From Podaxis mareebaensis (lineage: Eukaryota > Basidiomycota > Agaricomycetes > Agaricales > Agaricaceae): a stretch of 64,000 nucleotides of DNA. Shown piece by piece: positions 22,515 through 33,923 of the stretch; the first letter of the stretch is position 1, and every line of letters starts with the position of its first letter. The DNA lies in the NCBI GenBank assembly GCA_018524725.1, contig JAEUWP010000392.1, forward strand, positions 1 to 64,000. The letters are read 5' to 3'. The notes under the pieces were generated by a model, which searched no databases, was not told where the DNA came from, and worked only from the letters and a program-made list of their open reading frames with translations. The position numbers were made by a program, and so were the translations under genes.

Positions 22515-24758
22515 ATGTCCACCCATCGAAGTAGCTCACTCACCAACGGCCACGAGAAGACCTTGACTATCTCCTCCACAGCGACGGCTGTAGGAGACCC
22601 ATATCCTAGCTCTCCGATGGTGACTTCGCCAGGGTATGATTCCTTCGAGTTTGGTGATGCAGATAGCGTCCCCCCTTCACATAGGCATCGTACCCTCGTT
22701 CTGTGCTTTGACGGCACAGGTCAGTCGCCCCGATTTCGCCTTCAGCCTGTTGCACTTACGCCACGTTTTCGATATCCGCTAGGTGATCAATTCGATGACG
22801 ATGTCAGTCTCCCTCTCCTCATTCATTTTGCCTGGACTCACATCGCGGTTTGCTTCAACAGAACTCGAACATCGTTAATTTTGTCTCTCTTCTGAAGAAA
22901 AACGACAACACCAAGCAACTTGTTTATTACCAGGTGCGCGTTTTCCCATTCACCTTTATCCTTACACGTGTCCTTCATGTGCCATCATCATGACCCCAGG
23001 CTGGAATCGGCACCTACACAATCCCACAAATCGCCAAACCTATGATGGCAAAAGTACACAAAGTCCTTGACGCGATGATTGGGGTTCACCTGGACGCACA
23101 TGTTATGGGTGAGCTAAATATTGATTGCCATTCGGCTTGACTTCGGGTTAACCACCAATCCTTTACCTAGGTGGCTACGAATTCCTCATGCAGAACTGTA
23201 CGTACCAGGGTTCAAACTCTGTACAGGATCGATTGACTGTATTTCAGACAAATATGGTGATAAGATATTCCTTTTCGGTACATTCTTCCCCCATCTATTC
23301 TTGCTCTGATTTCCTGACGTATCCCCGATAATGTTAGGCTTCTCCAGAGGAGCATGTGAGTGCACACGAGTTAATATATCACTAGCATCTGATCAATTTG
23401 TAGATACCGCTCGCGCATTGGCTGGAATGTGAGGCGCAGTCATGTCATGCTAAAGCTTCGCTGACAGTGTCATTCGGGGCGCCCTTGACCAGGCTTCACA
23501 AGGTCTGTCGCATTTAGGGCGGACCAGACAACCGTCGAGGACTGATTGGAGCAAACCACACAGGTCGGTTTACTGCCCAAATCGAATTATCAACAAGTTC
23601 CCTTCGCATACAAGATGTACTCGCGTGAGGACGAGACTGGGTGGAAACAAAGCGCAGCATTCAAGAAGGCCTTCTCAATCGATGTTGACATCGAGTTAGT
23701 CGCCGTCTGGTGAGCATTTCGATATCAACATTTCATGTCTCGTTCTCCTTCACCTCTCTAACCCCCGAGAACCTGCTTATAGGGACACCGTTGGCTCTGT
23801 TGGGGTAGTTCCGCGGCATTTACCGTTCACCACCTTTAATACGCACGTCAAGCACTTCCGTCAAGCGCTTGCTCTTGATGAACACCGAGTGCGCTTCAAA
23901 CCCAACTTCTTCAACCGCCCGACCCCCGAAGAAGTAGCCCTCGGCCTTAAATGGGGCCAAATAGGATCTACTAACTCCAAAAATAAACCTCGTCGCCAGA
24001 AAACAATGCTAGAACGGCAGTACGCACGAGGTGGTCAACACACGACTGACGTCGAGGAAGTGTGGTTTGCAGGATGTCATTGCGGTAAAAGTTTAGACCG
24101 TCCAGAGGGAAAATTAGATGCTCATCACGTTCCGCTATACAGACGTTGGTGGGGGTGCAGTAAGAAACGAAGTCCGGAACAACCTTGCTCGCATTTCACT
24201 TCGCTGGATGGTACGCGAGTGCTTCAAACTCAATACAGGCATCCTGTTCGACCGCAAGATGTTCAAGTTTATCGGGATGGACCCTGATACTCTATGGCCC
24301 GAGGTCAAAGCAAGACCACCTCCCGTTTATAACTTCTCTGGAAACCCACCACCACTAACTCGACCTTTCCTAAATGTACATTGTGAGAATGGTATGATAG
24401 AAGAGGACAACTCGTTCGTCAATGAGGAAGAGGAAGAACTGGCAGATGCCATGTCACCCATCAACGACATGCTCAAGATAGCAAGATCTTGGTGGCTCCT
24501 GGAGCTGGTCCCGCAGCAAATCCGATTCCAGAAAGACGACGACACGTGGACATCCAAGATATCGTACGTTTCTTTGTTTCAACTGTTGTATCAAGAGCTG
24601 ACGCATCCTCCAGCATTAATCGTGGACGTGGCCGTGTGATACCCAAACAAGCGACCGAGGGAGTTAAAATACATCGATCGGTGAGGATGAGGATGGAAAT
24701 GCTAGGGTACAAACCGCGACCCCGGATCAATTTCGACAAAGTGCAATGGGTTGATTGA
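22515..24758 (+). CDS. DUF2235 alpha/beta-hydrolase (T6SS phospholipase Tle1-like) protein
   Basis: The start at 22515 gives MSTHRSSSLTNGHEKT with a disordered N-terminus. After that the DUF2235 pattern appears exon by exon: LVLCFDGTGDQFDDDNSNI, LVYYQAGIGTY, AHVMGGYEFLMQNY, then KIFLFGFSRGAYTARALAGM containing the GxSxG nucleophile. ELVAVWDTVGSVGVVP, VWFAGCHC and DVGGG (catalytic-type Asp) follow. Short introns separate these blocks, with clear ones after 22719, 22802 and 22933. The C-terminal part has an acidic stretch (EEEEELADAM) and ends FDKVQWVD. Fungal members are widespread in agarics and mostly uncharacterised. In bacteria the fold is a phospholipase. No signal peptide was seen, so it is probably cytosolic. 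A lipase or esterase activity is inferred only from the fold. Confidence 0.9.
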
Positions 24759-25652
24759 GAAACCATATCCAAACGCATTACGATCTTATGAGCTATGACT
24801 TCGATATCTTTAATCATCTATTTACTCTACGTTTTGTTACCGTTTGCCTGTTGAACATCTTGTATCAAGTAGTCGATGGATTGGAGATGGGTTGCTCTGC
24901 ATTACAATACCTTATTGCTCAGTACGCCACCTCGCTAAGTAGGGGGCGAGGCTCTGGCGGAAAAGCATTCCTAATCTCCTTATGTACTAGTACTCCAGCA
25001 GAATGCCACCGTGGAAGTTTTCTCTCAACACTTATTGCCACTAATCGGTAACACTTGACGGATTTATGGAGTAAACCAAATGCATACACAAGAAAACCCA
25101 CGAATATGCAAGCCTCGGTTCCGCTGGGTCTCATTCTCAAGCCGTTTAAGATATTTTTGGTCGCGATTCCTTCGTTCTCATGGTCTTCCCCGGCAGATCA
25201 CTCGCGGCCCCACCGTTGACTTGCGCGGCCCGCTTCCTTCCACGGCGGGCCGCAGACCGCAGCGCCGCCGGCACATGAATCAAGCGACCCCTACCTGCGC
25301 TGCAGTCCCACTTTCTTTTATGCAACCCGGTGCTAGGCATGGTTGCAGGAATCCTGTATTCCATAACAAGATGGATATTCAGTGTCAATTGCTCGTCCCT
25401 TTGCTGTCATGTCGTAGCCGTACTCAAACTGACGGCCCGTTCAAAGCCAGTTATACAATCCCATCTCCGTTTCGATAGCTAAGTATCCGAGCGAAACATA
25501 TTCACATGGGCCTCCTGACTCCATTTCTCCGTCTCAAAGAAGGGAAGTTTGGCTCTCCTACATCCGTAGGCCGAAGTTACGGCGCCATTCGGCTGAAGAA
25601 TAAAACCCATGTTTGCTCAGCACTGGATAGAATTCTTCACCAGCCTTTCACC
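24759..25652. other. Intergenic, no supported gene
   Basis: This is the 3' flank of the DUF2235 gene and the promoter of the GH28 gene. Overlapping ORFs at 25080-25478 lie in a locally GC-rich block (about 25190-25270) and have no protein features. Confidence 0.4.
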
Positions 25653-27908
25653 ATGCGTATCTCGAACATTCTTGTGTCCGCAACATCCGTGGCTCTCACT
25701 TCCGCCTGGAATACATTCGTGGTTCCCCATTCTCCAGGTCAAGATGACGCCCCTGCCATATTGGCAGCATTACCCACCTTGGTAGCCAATTCAAGCATTG
25801 TGTTCAAGAAAGGAATCACGTACAATATTTTCACCCCCATCAAGTTTCCCGTGTTGAATAATGTGGAAGTGGTTATCGAAGGAAACCTAACATATCCAAC
25901 AGATATTTCGGCAATACAAGGTAGGTGCAACTCTCCTCAGGACGGATTTACGAACTAAGGTGCCCGCGTAGCAATTGTCGCCTCATCTGTACGTGAAGCG
26001 ATCTAATCCTTGTTCAGCTAATTTTACTTAAGACAACATTTTAGAGCTTCCCTGGCCACTGGTTCGCTCCATCTTCCACACTTGTTATTTTGTGACCCAA
26101 CACTGCCAACCAGGCTTTCCTTCAACGGAGGCAGCAACGTCACCTTGCGGGGTACAACAGACCCTCAATGGGGCTGGATTGATGGACATGGCCAAGCCGT
26201 ACGTAGTATACTCCTACGCATTTCTTCATTATTAACCAGATTTCTAGTGGTGGGATGCCCAGATACTCGACAACCGCCCTCACGGTATTTCCTTTGGTAA
26301 AATCATGAACGGTGTCATTCGAGATATCAAGATATGGAAGGTTAAGAGATGTAGCTTGCGCCGTTCTCGTCGCTGATCCAGCTTTCTTAGCCCATAGCTC
26401 ACAACTTCGCAACAAGCGGATCTGTGAATCTTCATGCATTCAATAATCGGATTTATGCTCTCTCGGATAGTGATGTGAATCTGCATGCTTTTGACGAATC
26501 TAGACGAAAAACTAATTGCCTTTCAGTCTTTCCCTTTTAATACGTGCGTCTCATTCCTCGAGCTTGATTTAACCGCGGTGACTCAGTCTCGAATGACGAC
26601 AGTGATGGTTAGTGGTCAGTTCTAGAGCTTTGACGCTTTGATTGATGACCTTCAGGGTTCTCCGCTGGCGGCACCAATATGTTGTTCGAGGGAAATTACG
26701 TCCAGAATGGTGATGATTGTCTCACAGTCGGGAACGGCGCCAAAGATATCATCTTTAGGTACGTAGACAAGTTTCGCTATTAAGAGCCCGTTCTGAATCG
26801 CACCTCCGCAGAGATTCCTATTGCGAAGGTGGCCATGGTCTGTCCATTGGCTCACTGGGAAAAGGCGGTCAAGTTGCTGATGTTCAGAATGTCCTGTAAG
26901 TAATGGTCCACAAATATGTATATTGCTCTGGTGACCTGAATTTTGAGGATTGAAAATGTCGTCATGGTGTGCCCGTTTTTGGTATCCATAGATGGTTGAT
27001 CGAATGAGCCACCAGGTCAATTCTCTCTATGGTGCGCGCTTCAAAAGCTGGACTGGCGGAAACGGTGTAGCAAGAAAGTACGTTAATAAACCCATGCTTA
27101 CGAATCACCTTCATTCCCTTCAAGCATCACTTGGAAAAACATCACCTTTTACGACGTGCCATTCCCAGTACGTACCCATACTACTTTAAAGCTCGTTCTG
27201 CTGTAGCTTCTGATATGTTTAGATCTATGTCACACAAAAGTGAGTCCTGATTCTTAGCTTTTGATGGCCTCTCATTGGCATCTGGCAGCTACTGGGATCA
27301 GAATGTGAGTGCTATTGTGCTTGGAACGCCAATCTATCTCACTTCCCTTTAGCTTGGCCCCCGGCCTAATACAACTAGCCCCAACAATACTCACGTTGAA
27401 GATTTCTTATTCGAAAACTTTGTTGGAGAAATTAAAGAGTGAAGTCCTCTTAACTGATGCCTCAAGTAGCCCAGAAGCTTATACTCACTAGCACTCCATA
27501 TATCGAAGGGTCTTGCGTTACTGATCCATGCTGGTGAGCTCATTGCTGTAAATCATCCTCACATCCCTTGTAGAACTTTCTCAGGTATTTCGTCCCGAAC
27601 GCGACGGGAAAGGAGGTTGCTATCTTCGATCTCTACCCAAACACCGGTGCGTGCCTCTACATTTTCCATAGACAGAACTCTCCGCCTTAATCACACCTTC
27701 AAAGCATCAAATATCCTCACAAAGAAGATTTTTGCCAAGACCAAAACGGGTTCCCCAGTTGACGTGATGTGCGACCCTACCACCGTGACTATGTTTTACC
27801 TTATTATGGCCAAACATTTCTCCTGAAATTACTACTCAATAGGTCACTAACGACGTTGGATTCAAGTGCCGGGACGGACGTTTCATTCGCACCTCGGCAG
27901 GTCTATGA
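25653..27908 (+). CDS. Glycoside hydrolase family 28, exo-polygalacturonase-like pectinase
   Basis: This is a secreted enzyme that trims galacturonan in plant cell walls. I chose ATG 25653 because it opens a signal peptide (MRISNILVSATSVALTSAW). An in-frame ATG at 25506 would add 49 residues before it. GH28 signatures appear after splicing: NTDGF, NGDDC (catalytic acids), GGHGLSIGS (catalytic His) and RFKSW (the RIK-like substrate-binding motif). Upstream GWIDGHGQA, WWDAQ and NRPHG are typical of exo-acting members. More than ten introns are needed. The catalytic Asp of NTDGF sits in an apparent 5-base exon (26603-26607) between introns 26544-26602 and 26608-26655. The final exon ends RFIRTSAGL at TGA 27906-27908. 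No in-frame stop was found in the joined exons. Exo-polygalacturonase is preferred over rhamnogalacturonase, not proven. Confidence 0.9.
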
Positions 27909-28623
27909 ATTGAACCAAGAAAGTATAGCCTTAAAATTAAAAGCCTTCCAAGTAAAATTTACATCAGCGCTTCTCAGCAATAGACAACAAATTGCTGAGT
28001 TCATTTATGGATCGCAGCAATGAACGACGGCGCTGGTATCAATCTGATCAAGACTCAACCATTGACACTTCAATTGAGCTATGTTGGCAGGTCATGGGAA
28101 AAAGTTTAGGCTCTGGGTCCGGTCAGCGTCGGAGCTTTCCCGCTGTAATCTAGCCTTTGGAAACCATGCTTTTATGCCACGATAACAAACTGGTGACGTT
28201 GAATATCCTTGCTAGGAATTCTTAAGTGGATTCAAAATCAGATAAGAAACCGGCCTATCTTGGTGTGTACTGCGGTTGCGGAAGAATATTGACAGATGTT
28301 CTCCTGGCGTGCACGAAAATGCGTGAGGGGAGCTGCGCAGACTAAAAGTGGAATTCATACAACCAGGCACTCACGCGACGTCCTATCATAACGAGTATAT
28401 TTTAAACAATCTTTCTGATGTCCAATCTTGTATGTTTTTATCATTGGTCCCTTCTCCCTCTACCTCGCCCTTCGTCTGATGTTCTGACAAAAACTGCTAC
28501 GAGAGCGCTCGGCATTCCTCTTCATCTCGACTTGTTACTGCTATATAGGCTAGATACGTGGCTATCTATCCCGCAAGCCACCCACCTCTAGCTTTGCTTA
28601 TCGCCCTAGATATCCTCTCTAAA
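27909..28623. other. Intergenic, 3' flank of GH28 and promoter of the next gene
   Basis: No ORF or repeat of note was seen. Confidence 0.4.
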
Positions 28624-29799
28624 ATGGCTCAGAACCCGATTAGGGTATTCGAACATGCTTATTACATCGGCAATTACATGAGCGGGATACTCTATGGTTA
28701 GGCTGTGAATATTCGTTGCGGATGCACTGCTGACATCACAATCAGGCCTCGAGCTCTTTATATATTTCTTAATACTCCGAAAGCTCCGAAAGCACAAGGC
28801 TGGGAGCGCACGGGCTCGGGGGTTCTTGGCCGTCTTTAGCACAATAGCCTTGACCCTGTTGACTATTGACGCTGCTTGCAATGCTGTTTGGGGAGAACTT
28901 ATGTGGATTGAAGGCCGGGAGCAGCCCGGCGGGGTACCCCAGTTCTTCGCCACCCAGGTCTCCGCCTGGTACCAGACACTCGGCTCAACATCTGTCGTTG
29001 CCTTGATATTTATGGGCGATGCATTGCTAGTATGCCTTCTTTAAAGTAATCTTCAGTGTTGATGCTGACTCCGTGCTGGGCAGTTGTATCGCCTCTTCAT
29101 TATCTGGGGCTCTAACTGGCTGATTATGATCATTCCTTCTTTGGCATACCTCGCAGCATTCGGTCAGTCGGGTTGACGACAAACCTGTGGCTCATTAAAA
29201 TCTGATGGACGTCATAGCGCTGGCCATCATACAGCTCGTTGTTGCTGGAAAACCTGGAGGCAACTTTTTCGGTGGAAAGAGTATCAACTTTGGCACGCCA
29301 TATTACGCGATCACTATCGGACTCAACATTGTCGTCAGCATCTTGATATACGTCCGCCTCGTCTACCTTATCAGTGCGCTTAACCGGAAAGCAGAACACG
29401 AGAAGTCCTCGAAATTGCACACTGGCCCCGCTGCAAGTTTCATTGAATCTGCGGCCTTGTACAGTCTTTCCGGGATCATGTTCCTGGTTCCTTATGCAGC
29501 AGGGAGTCAGACATCAATCGCATTCGGTCAAGTATGGGCTAAGCTGACCGTAAGTGGAAACCATATTTATCGCAACCCGATCCAAACCGATTTGAGTCTT
29601 TCCTTGACAGTGTATATGTCCTCAGTTGATTATTCTCAGGATGGCTGGTGGCCGCGCCTGGAACCGGCAGAGGGTGACGGAGGCCGAGAGTACAATGAAT
29701 GGGACGTTCGATGTTCCGCCAAACGGCACCGCCGTTGACGCTGAAAATGAGCATGACTACGGTAGCAGGAAGAGTAGCCTGAGTCGCCACGAAGTCTAA
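28624..29799 (+). CDS. Agaricomycete orphan multi-pass (about 7-TM) membrane protein
   Basis: The start at 28624 reads MAQNPIRVFEHAYYIGNYMSGI. Four short introns give an open frame, with joins that read YGLELFIYF, GDALLLYRLFIIWGSNW, AFALAIIQLV and LTCISPQ or LTCICPQ-like LIILRMAGGRAWN. About seven hydrophobic segments can be counted. The pattern of Tyr-Gln-Thr-Leu-Gly-Ser-Thr in a loop, LLLYR, PGGNFFG, GPYY-like GTPYYAITIGLNI, and a final GRAW is shared by a large unnamed family expanded in mushroom-forming fungi. The C-terminal tail is hydrophilic (NEHDYGSRKSSLSRHEV). It may be receptor-like, but there is no evidence for a ligand or G-protein coupling. Confidence 0.85.
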
Positions 29800-30481
29800 G
29801 GAGTTGCTGCTCTATCATGTATTATGATTGTGGATATCCTTGTTTTCGTTGACGACGATAGCTTAATGTAAACAGCCGACATATATCTGCTTTTTGAGAA
29901 AGATGCATTGTAGAAGGGAGAGATGATGTATACTAACAATTGCTCGCCGCCCGGATCACGTCTTTTTCGATCCGTCACCAATATACCTACTCCTCTGAAT
30001 TCACCAGGACGACAAAGAGCGCTCCCGAACACGGCGTTCGATCTTTCTAGGGCTCTGGGGTAAAGCTATGCGTTTCTTGCGGCCATTACGCATATAGCCT
30101 TGATCTTATATGGTGCAAATGAGAGGTATGCCTGTGACAGCGGAGCGGTTGCTGTATAATTGTACCGTCCTGTCATTTTAGGGCCACAGATCAGCCTACG
30201 CCTCGTAGTACGCAGCGGAAGACAAACTTATCTGGCTAACAATGGTTCGGTGAAGCTGTTGATAATCAGTGTATGTTTGTGGTTGCCTCATATCCAACCG
30301 AAGCAATGGTCGATAGGGTGTGGGGAACAATTGATCTGCCCAGCCAACTGCATCAGACGGTGTTTCCGTGCGAGACGCAGTAAAGGCAGTGAACATGGTG
30401 TACTTGCTATGGTCCGGTCCTCCAATACGTGACAATGAATGACTCCAAGATGCTCATGTGTTTATTATAGTCCGGACTCTG
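29800..30481. other. Intergenic, no gene seen
   Basis: ORFs on both strands at 30160-30435 overlap one another and have no domain. Confidence 0.35.
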
Positions 30482-30489
30482 GGGGAGGA

Positions 30490-30496
30490 TATAAAA
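30490..30496 (+). promoter_or_regulatory. TATA box of the first small secreted Cys protein gene
   Basis: TATAAAA lies 92 bases before the ATG at 30582. The related gene at 32590 also has a strong TATA box, suggesting similar inducible control. Confidence 0.55.
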
Positions 30497-30581
30497 CTCA
30501 GGTATGCACTACAACATGGCAGTATAACCTACTATAACCGTCTCAGTACCAGCACATAGCAGTACCAGCGCATAACAACTT

Positions 30582-30971
30582 ATGGCCGGCCCCAAGCTCT
30601 CAACCCTCTTTTCTCTGCTCTCCATTGCATCTATGATAGTCGCAGTTCCCGTGATTCGTCCGAGTTCTCACTATTTGTCACTTGGTATGTACTACACAGC
30701 GTACTCAGAGAGCACAAGTTTATGTTCAATCCATATAGACGCGAACTCTACTGCAGCAACATCGATGATTCAGGTTGTCAAACCCACCTCAACCGTGGTT
30801 GCTGACTTTGCGGCTGCAACCCCATCAACCTCATCCGCTCCCTCAGCTCTCCCAAGCAACTGCATTCGCTGCCAGACAGCCTTCCTGAGGGTAGCAGACG
30901 ACGAGGAAGACGATGAAGAGCTTAAGCTTCTCCGACGTTCCTGCATTCTCTGCAAGCCCACGCGCGCCTGA
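30582..30971 (+). CDS. Small secreted cysteine protein, paralogue 1 of a local pair
   Basis: Signal peptide MAGPKLSTLFSLLSIASMIVAVPV. An intron at 30685-30738 (GTATGT to ATAG, 54 bases, stop-free and in frame) is removed to give SLDANSTAATS. A Ser/Thr/Ala-rich linker follows. The C-terminal module reads APSALPSNCIRCQTAFLRVA, then the acidic DDEEDDEE, then LLRRSCILCKPTRA. The same architecture and intron position occur in the gene at 32590-32913. The four Cys form two CxxC pairs around an acidic run and a dibasic site. That could bind metal, form disulfides or be Kex2-cleaved. The mature protein is below about 90 residues. I recognise no named family. Confidence 0.8.
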   Translation: MAGPKLSTLFSLLSIASMIVAVPVIRPSSHYLSLGMYYTAYSESTSLCSIHIDANSTAATSMIQVVKPTSTVVADFAAATPSTSSAPSALPSNCIRCQTAFLRVADDEEDDEELKLLRRSCILCKPTRA

Positions 30972-32452
30972 ACTTAGGGAGCATAACGCGTTATGTTTTC
31001 GGGTGATATACCCCCGTTCCCCATTTATTTAATGTAGGCTTAGGTGGACATTGCTTTGGCTCAAGCTAATTATTCAGGGACCGTGAACGCTTTTTCTTAT
31101 GGATTCATGTAGAAAATAACCTTGCTGTAGGTTGTACTCTCTAGTGTTGATCTCTTCGTGTAGCTCTTGTGAAGTTGTGCCTATTTAGTCAGCGTAACGA
31201 ATGGAATTTCGGAGACATCGACAAGCGAGGTGAGAACTTGAGGATAAACCGAGCTGATTACATTTAGGGACGACGGCAAAGATCTGGAATAAGAGCTAGG
31301 TGTGAAGGCTGGGGACATTTGACTCTGAAACACCAATCGTAGATGACTGGAATAACGCTCAAACCAGACTAATCCAAAAATATACCGTATCAGTGACATC
31401 ACGCATTTGACCCTGACACACCCAACGACTACGGCTTTGATCGCGGACTTGACCTTGATTTTGTGCAACAATCCTACTTCATCCCCCAGAGCATTGCCTC
31501 GCACCGAGCCCGGCTCTCATTTCGCCCAACTCTCGTAGACTAGTACCCACACACGGCGAGACTGAAACCTCTATCCCCGATACTAGGCTGAGTGTAGACG
31601 CTGGATGAGCGATCCCAAAGTACCGCTCTTAGAAGTGACTCAGGACGGGCGACTGCTCTGGATCTTTACTGCTCTTAATACACAGGCTGGGGCTCAATGT
31701 CATCCACAAGGGGCAGATGGGCAGGAGCGCAGCCGGTGCGTCCCGCCCGCAGGAAGATGGATTTACAACCACGTACGTGTCAAAGCGGACTCGAGGCTGT
31801 GTCCTAGGACATGTTTCTCACCAACGCAGTACCCGTTTGCCATCTGGGTGTTATCTCAACCATCCCAACTCCTTGGTGCACGTCCAGCGACCAAGCACGT
31901 CTCCAGCTCTGCATCATCTCCTCCTTAGCTCGTGCCTAAACGCAGTGCAAGGCATGCGCGTTCGTCATCAAAGGGCTCCCGGAATGATTGTGGATGACTC
32001 CGCAGGCTCTGACACTGTACCTGGAATGGAATGGCGCAAACATGCAGATACAAGGACCAGCATCTACCAGCGGCGCTACCGAGCCGGAGCCGTATCAGAC
32101 GATCCGCAGTCTCAGCACGGGGACCTTGACAAGTCAGCTTATAGTGCCCTCTCTTCGTATTTTTGGCCAATTATTACCCCGCACGCTGTTGTTCATGAGC
32201 CCCAAACTCTTGTTAGCTGCTGTTTTGATGCAGACGTCCATTTCACTGAATGGGACTTCGAGCCGGCTAGCGCTATTAGCTGACAAAACAGGTGATATGC
32301 CACCCGCAATCTATACATCGCAACCGCAACATCGGATTATAGCAGCGCCTCATCCTCAGCTATTCGAGTCATACTAATTCCCGCCCACCATCCGCTTAGG
32401 GTTAATGCTGTGAAAGATGTATCTACATCTCGATTAGCACTTTGTTTCGAGG
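30972..32452. other. Region between the two secreted-protein paralogues
   Basis: Overlapping plus-strand ORFs at 31605-32377 (107-188 codons in three frames) might hide an intron-split or broken gene. One reads SLRIFGQLLPRTLLFMSPKL. I recognise nothing and could not join exons convincingly, so no gene is called. Confidence 0.3.
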
Positions 32453-32460
32453 TATAAAAG
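32453..32460 (+). promoter_or_regulatory. TATA box of the second small secreted Cys protein gene
   Basis: TATAAAAG lies 137 bases before the ATG at 32590. The leader between them is CT-rich, common in strongly expressed fungal genes. Confidence 0.55.
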
Positions 32461-32589
32461 CATAATGCTCTTGCTCCTGAAGAGTCATTCAACACTTTCG
32501 ACTACCCGACTCCAAGCAAGCCTCTCAGTATACTCTTATCGAGTACCGCTAGCACCAATACAAAGTCTACTACTAAACCTCATCTACTA

Positions 32590-32913
32590 ATGCAATTCAC
32601 AACCATCCTCTTCACTCTCGCCACCCTCTCCGCCACCACAATGGCCGTTCCCCTGCCGATCACACTCGATTCCGCAGGTAAATACAATTCGCATGAGTCG
32701 CAAAATCCTCATACTGACCTTTCCTTTCTTCAACCAGCCGCAGCAGCGACAACAACCGCAACAGCCACTTCGACCCGCAGCGCACCTTGGGCTCTGCCGT
32801 CAGGAGGAACATCCTGCATCCATTGTGACCCGGCTTTCCTCCGCGCAGCAGACGACGAGGACCCAGAGACCGGCGCGCTCTACCGCAGAGCCTGTGCTCG
32901 TGCCTGCTTCTAA
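32590..32913 (+). CDS. Small secreted cysteine protein, paralogue 2 of a local pair
   Basis: Signal peptide MQFTTILFTLATLSATTMAVP. A 60-base intron (32678-32737, GTAAAT to ACCAG, stop-free and in frame) interrupts just after ITLDSA, matching the intron position in the gene at 30582. A low-complexity Ala/Thr linker leads to APWALPSGGTSCIHCDPAFL, then RAADDEDPETGALYRRACAR and ACF. Shared with paralogue 1 are AP-x-ALPS, CI-x-C, AFLR-x-ADDE, and L-x-RR-x-C followed by a final Cys. The second Cys pair is spaced CxxxC here and CxxC in the other copy. Spliced length is about 87 residues including the signal. The function is unknown. An effector or peptide precursor is possible. Confidence 0.8.
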   Translation: MQFTTILFTLATLSATTMAVPLPITLDSAGKYNSHESQNPHTDLSFLQPAAAATTTATATSTRSAPWALPSGGTSCIHCDPAFLRAADDEDPETGALYRRACARACF

Positions 32914-33475
32914 GCGTCGAGGCCCTCCATTCACGCGGTGATATCTCACCGCGTTACCTTTGATGCATCCGAGACTCATTTCTCCCCCTTTGATGCCTTG
33001 CTATCCATTCATCGCGGAGCCCGGTATATGAAACTCTTGCACTCTGTCTCCGACGATCTACCCAGAGACATTTCTTCCCCGTCTCCATAATTTATTTCAC
33101 TGCCCCCTAGACATTACTCACTACATCTTCACCATAATCTGCATTCATGACGACCCATTTATAACTTGTTTTATATATCGCATCTTTTCGTTACTTGAAA
33201 TCGGTTTCATTTAAGTTTACAATGATTGTATCACCGCTCTTGTCCCCGTACGACGGTTCTCCACGCAGTTGTTACCATTAGACTTTGTGTGTAGGATAGC
33301 GTGTGCTCCCCTGTAACGATATACAACCAAGTCCTTCAATCTACATACTTCATAATGGGTTTTCATGAACTCTTCAGTAAACCCATCTCGCTTCTGATCA
33401 GTGACGACTTTGTCAAACCCCTGCGAAGCCCTGCTACCTGCTCCAGAACCTCGAAAAAAAGAGTGAATGCACACA
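32914..33475. other. Intergenic
   Basis: This is the 3' flank of the secreted-protein gene. A T-run on the minus strand (complement of 33454-33460) just beyond the tRNA 3' end should terminate RNA polymerase III. Confidence 0.5.
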
Positions 33476-33574
33476 TGGGAACACTGTGGATCGAACACAG
33501 GACCTTTAGAAATCAAGAGGCTAATCGTCGTGACCCGCTTCAGTCTACTGCTCTCCCAACTGAGCTATGTTCCC
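33476..33574 (-). tRNA. trnF(GAA): tRNA-Phe (GAA) with an anticodon-loop intron
   Basis: Read on the minus strand, the 7-bp acceptor stem is GGGAACA with TGTTCCC. The D arm is GCTCAGTTGGGAGAGC. The anticodon loop begins CTGAAG with anticodon GAA. An intron of about 26 bases follows position 37. The 3' half is TCTAAAGGTC, then T arm CTGTG-TTCGATC-CACAG and discriminator A. A and B boxes are intact. The base pair at 27-43 is a G-A mismatch where the usual tRNA-Phe has a pair. A seven-T terminator follows 15-25 bases beyond the 3' end. Confidence 0.92.
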
Positions 33575-33823
33575 TTGTCCGGCGTTTTCTAGGGAATTCT
33601 CACCGGAGGAAGGCCGAGCAAGAACATCAATCCGTCAGTTCGTAATTTCACGGGACATGCGGTTAATTAGTCTCCGGCTCTACTTCATTTCCGTTGTCTC
33701 TTGGGCTGTCAGAACCTTATATCTGGAGCAATCCTTCATGTAACGAAATTTGGAACTATCTATCAATCTCAAAGACTGATAGGGGACTGCAATATTGTAG
33801 ATTTGGAATCAGGGCCAAATATA

Positions 33824-33923
33824 TGGGAATACTGTGAAACAAACACAGGATCTTTAGAACGCGAAAACTGACGGGCTTTCCGACCACTCTGGTCTACTGC
33901 CCCCCCGACCAAGTCACATTCCC
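33824..33923 (-). pseudogene. Decayed tRNA-Phe copy
   Basis: About 250 bases from the intact tRNA-Phe lies a sequence of the same length and layout. It has acceptor halves GGGAAT and ATTCCC, a GCAGTAGAC block, a TCTAAAGATCCTGTG block and CACAG. The anticodon CTGAAG has become ACCAGAG, the D arm is altered (TTGGTCGGGGGGGC), and the T loop reads TTTGTTT instead of TTCGATC. The A and B boxes are therefore damaged. It is a duplicated tRNA gene in decay, not a functional isoacceptor. Confidence 0.75.

Noticed and set aside
31605..32377. Possible multi-exon gene on the plus strand
   Set aside because: Three frames each have a stretch of 100-190 codons, but no family, no signal peptide and no convincing exon joins were found.
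33824..33923. Second functional tRNA gene
   Set aside because: The anticodon loop and both internal promoter boxes are destroyed. Better explained as a pseudogene of the neighbouring tRNA-Phe.
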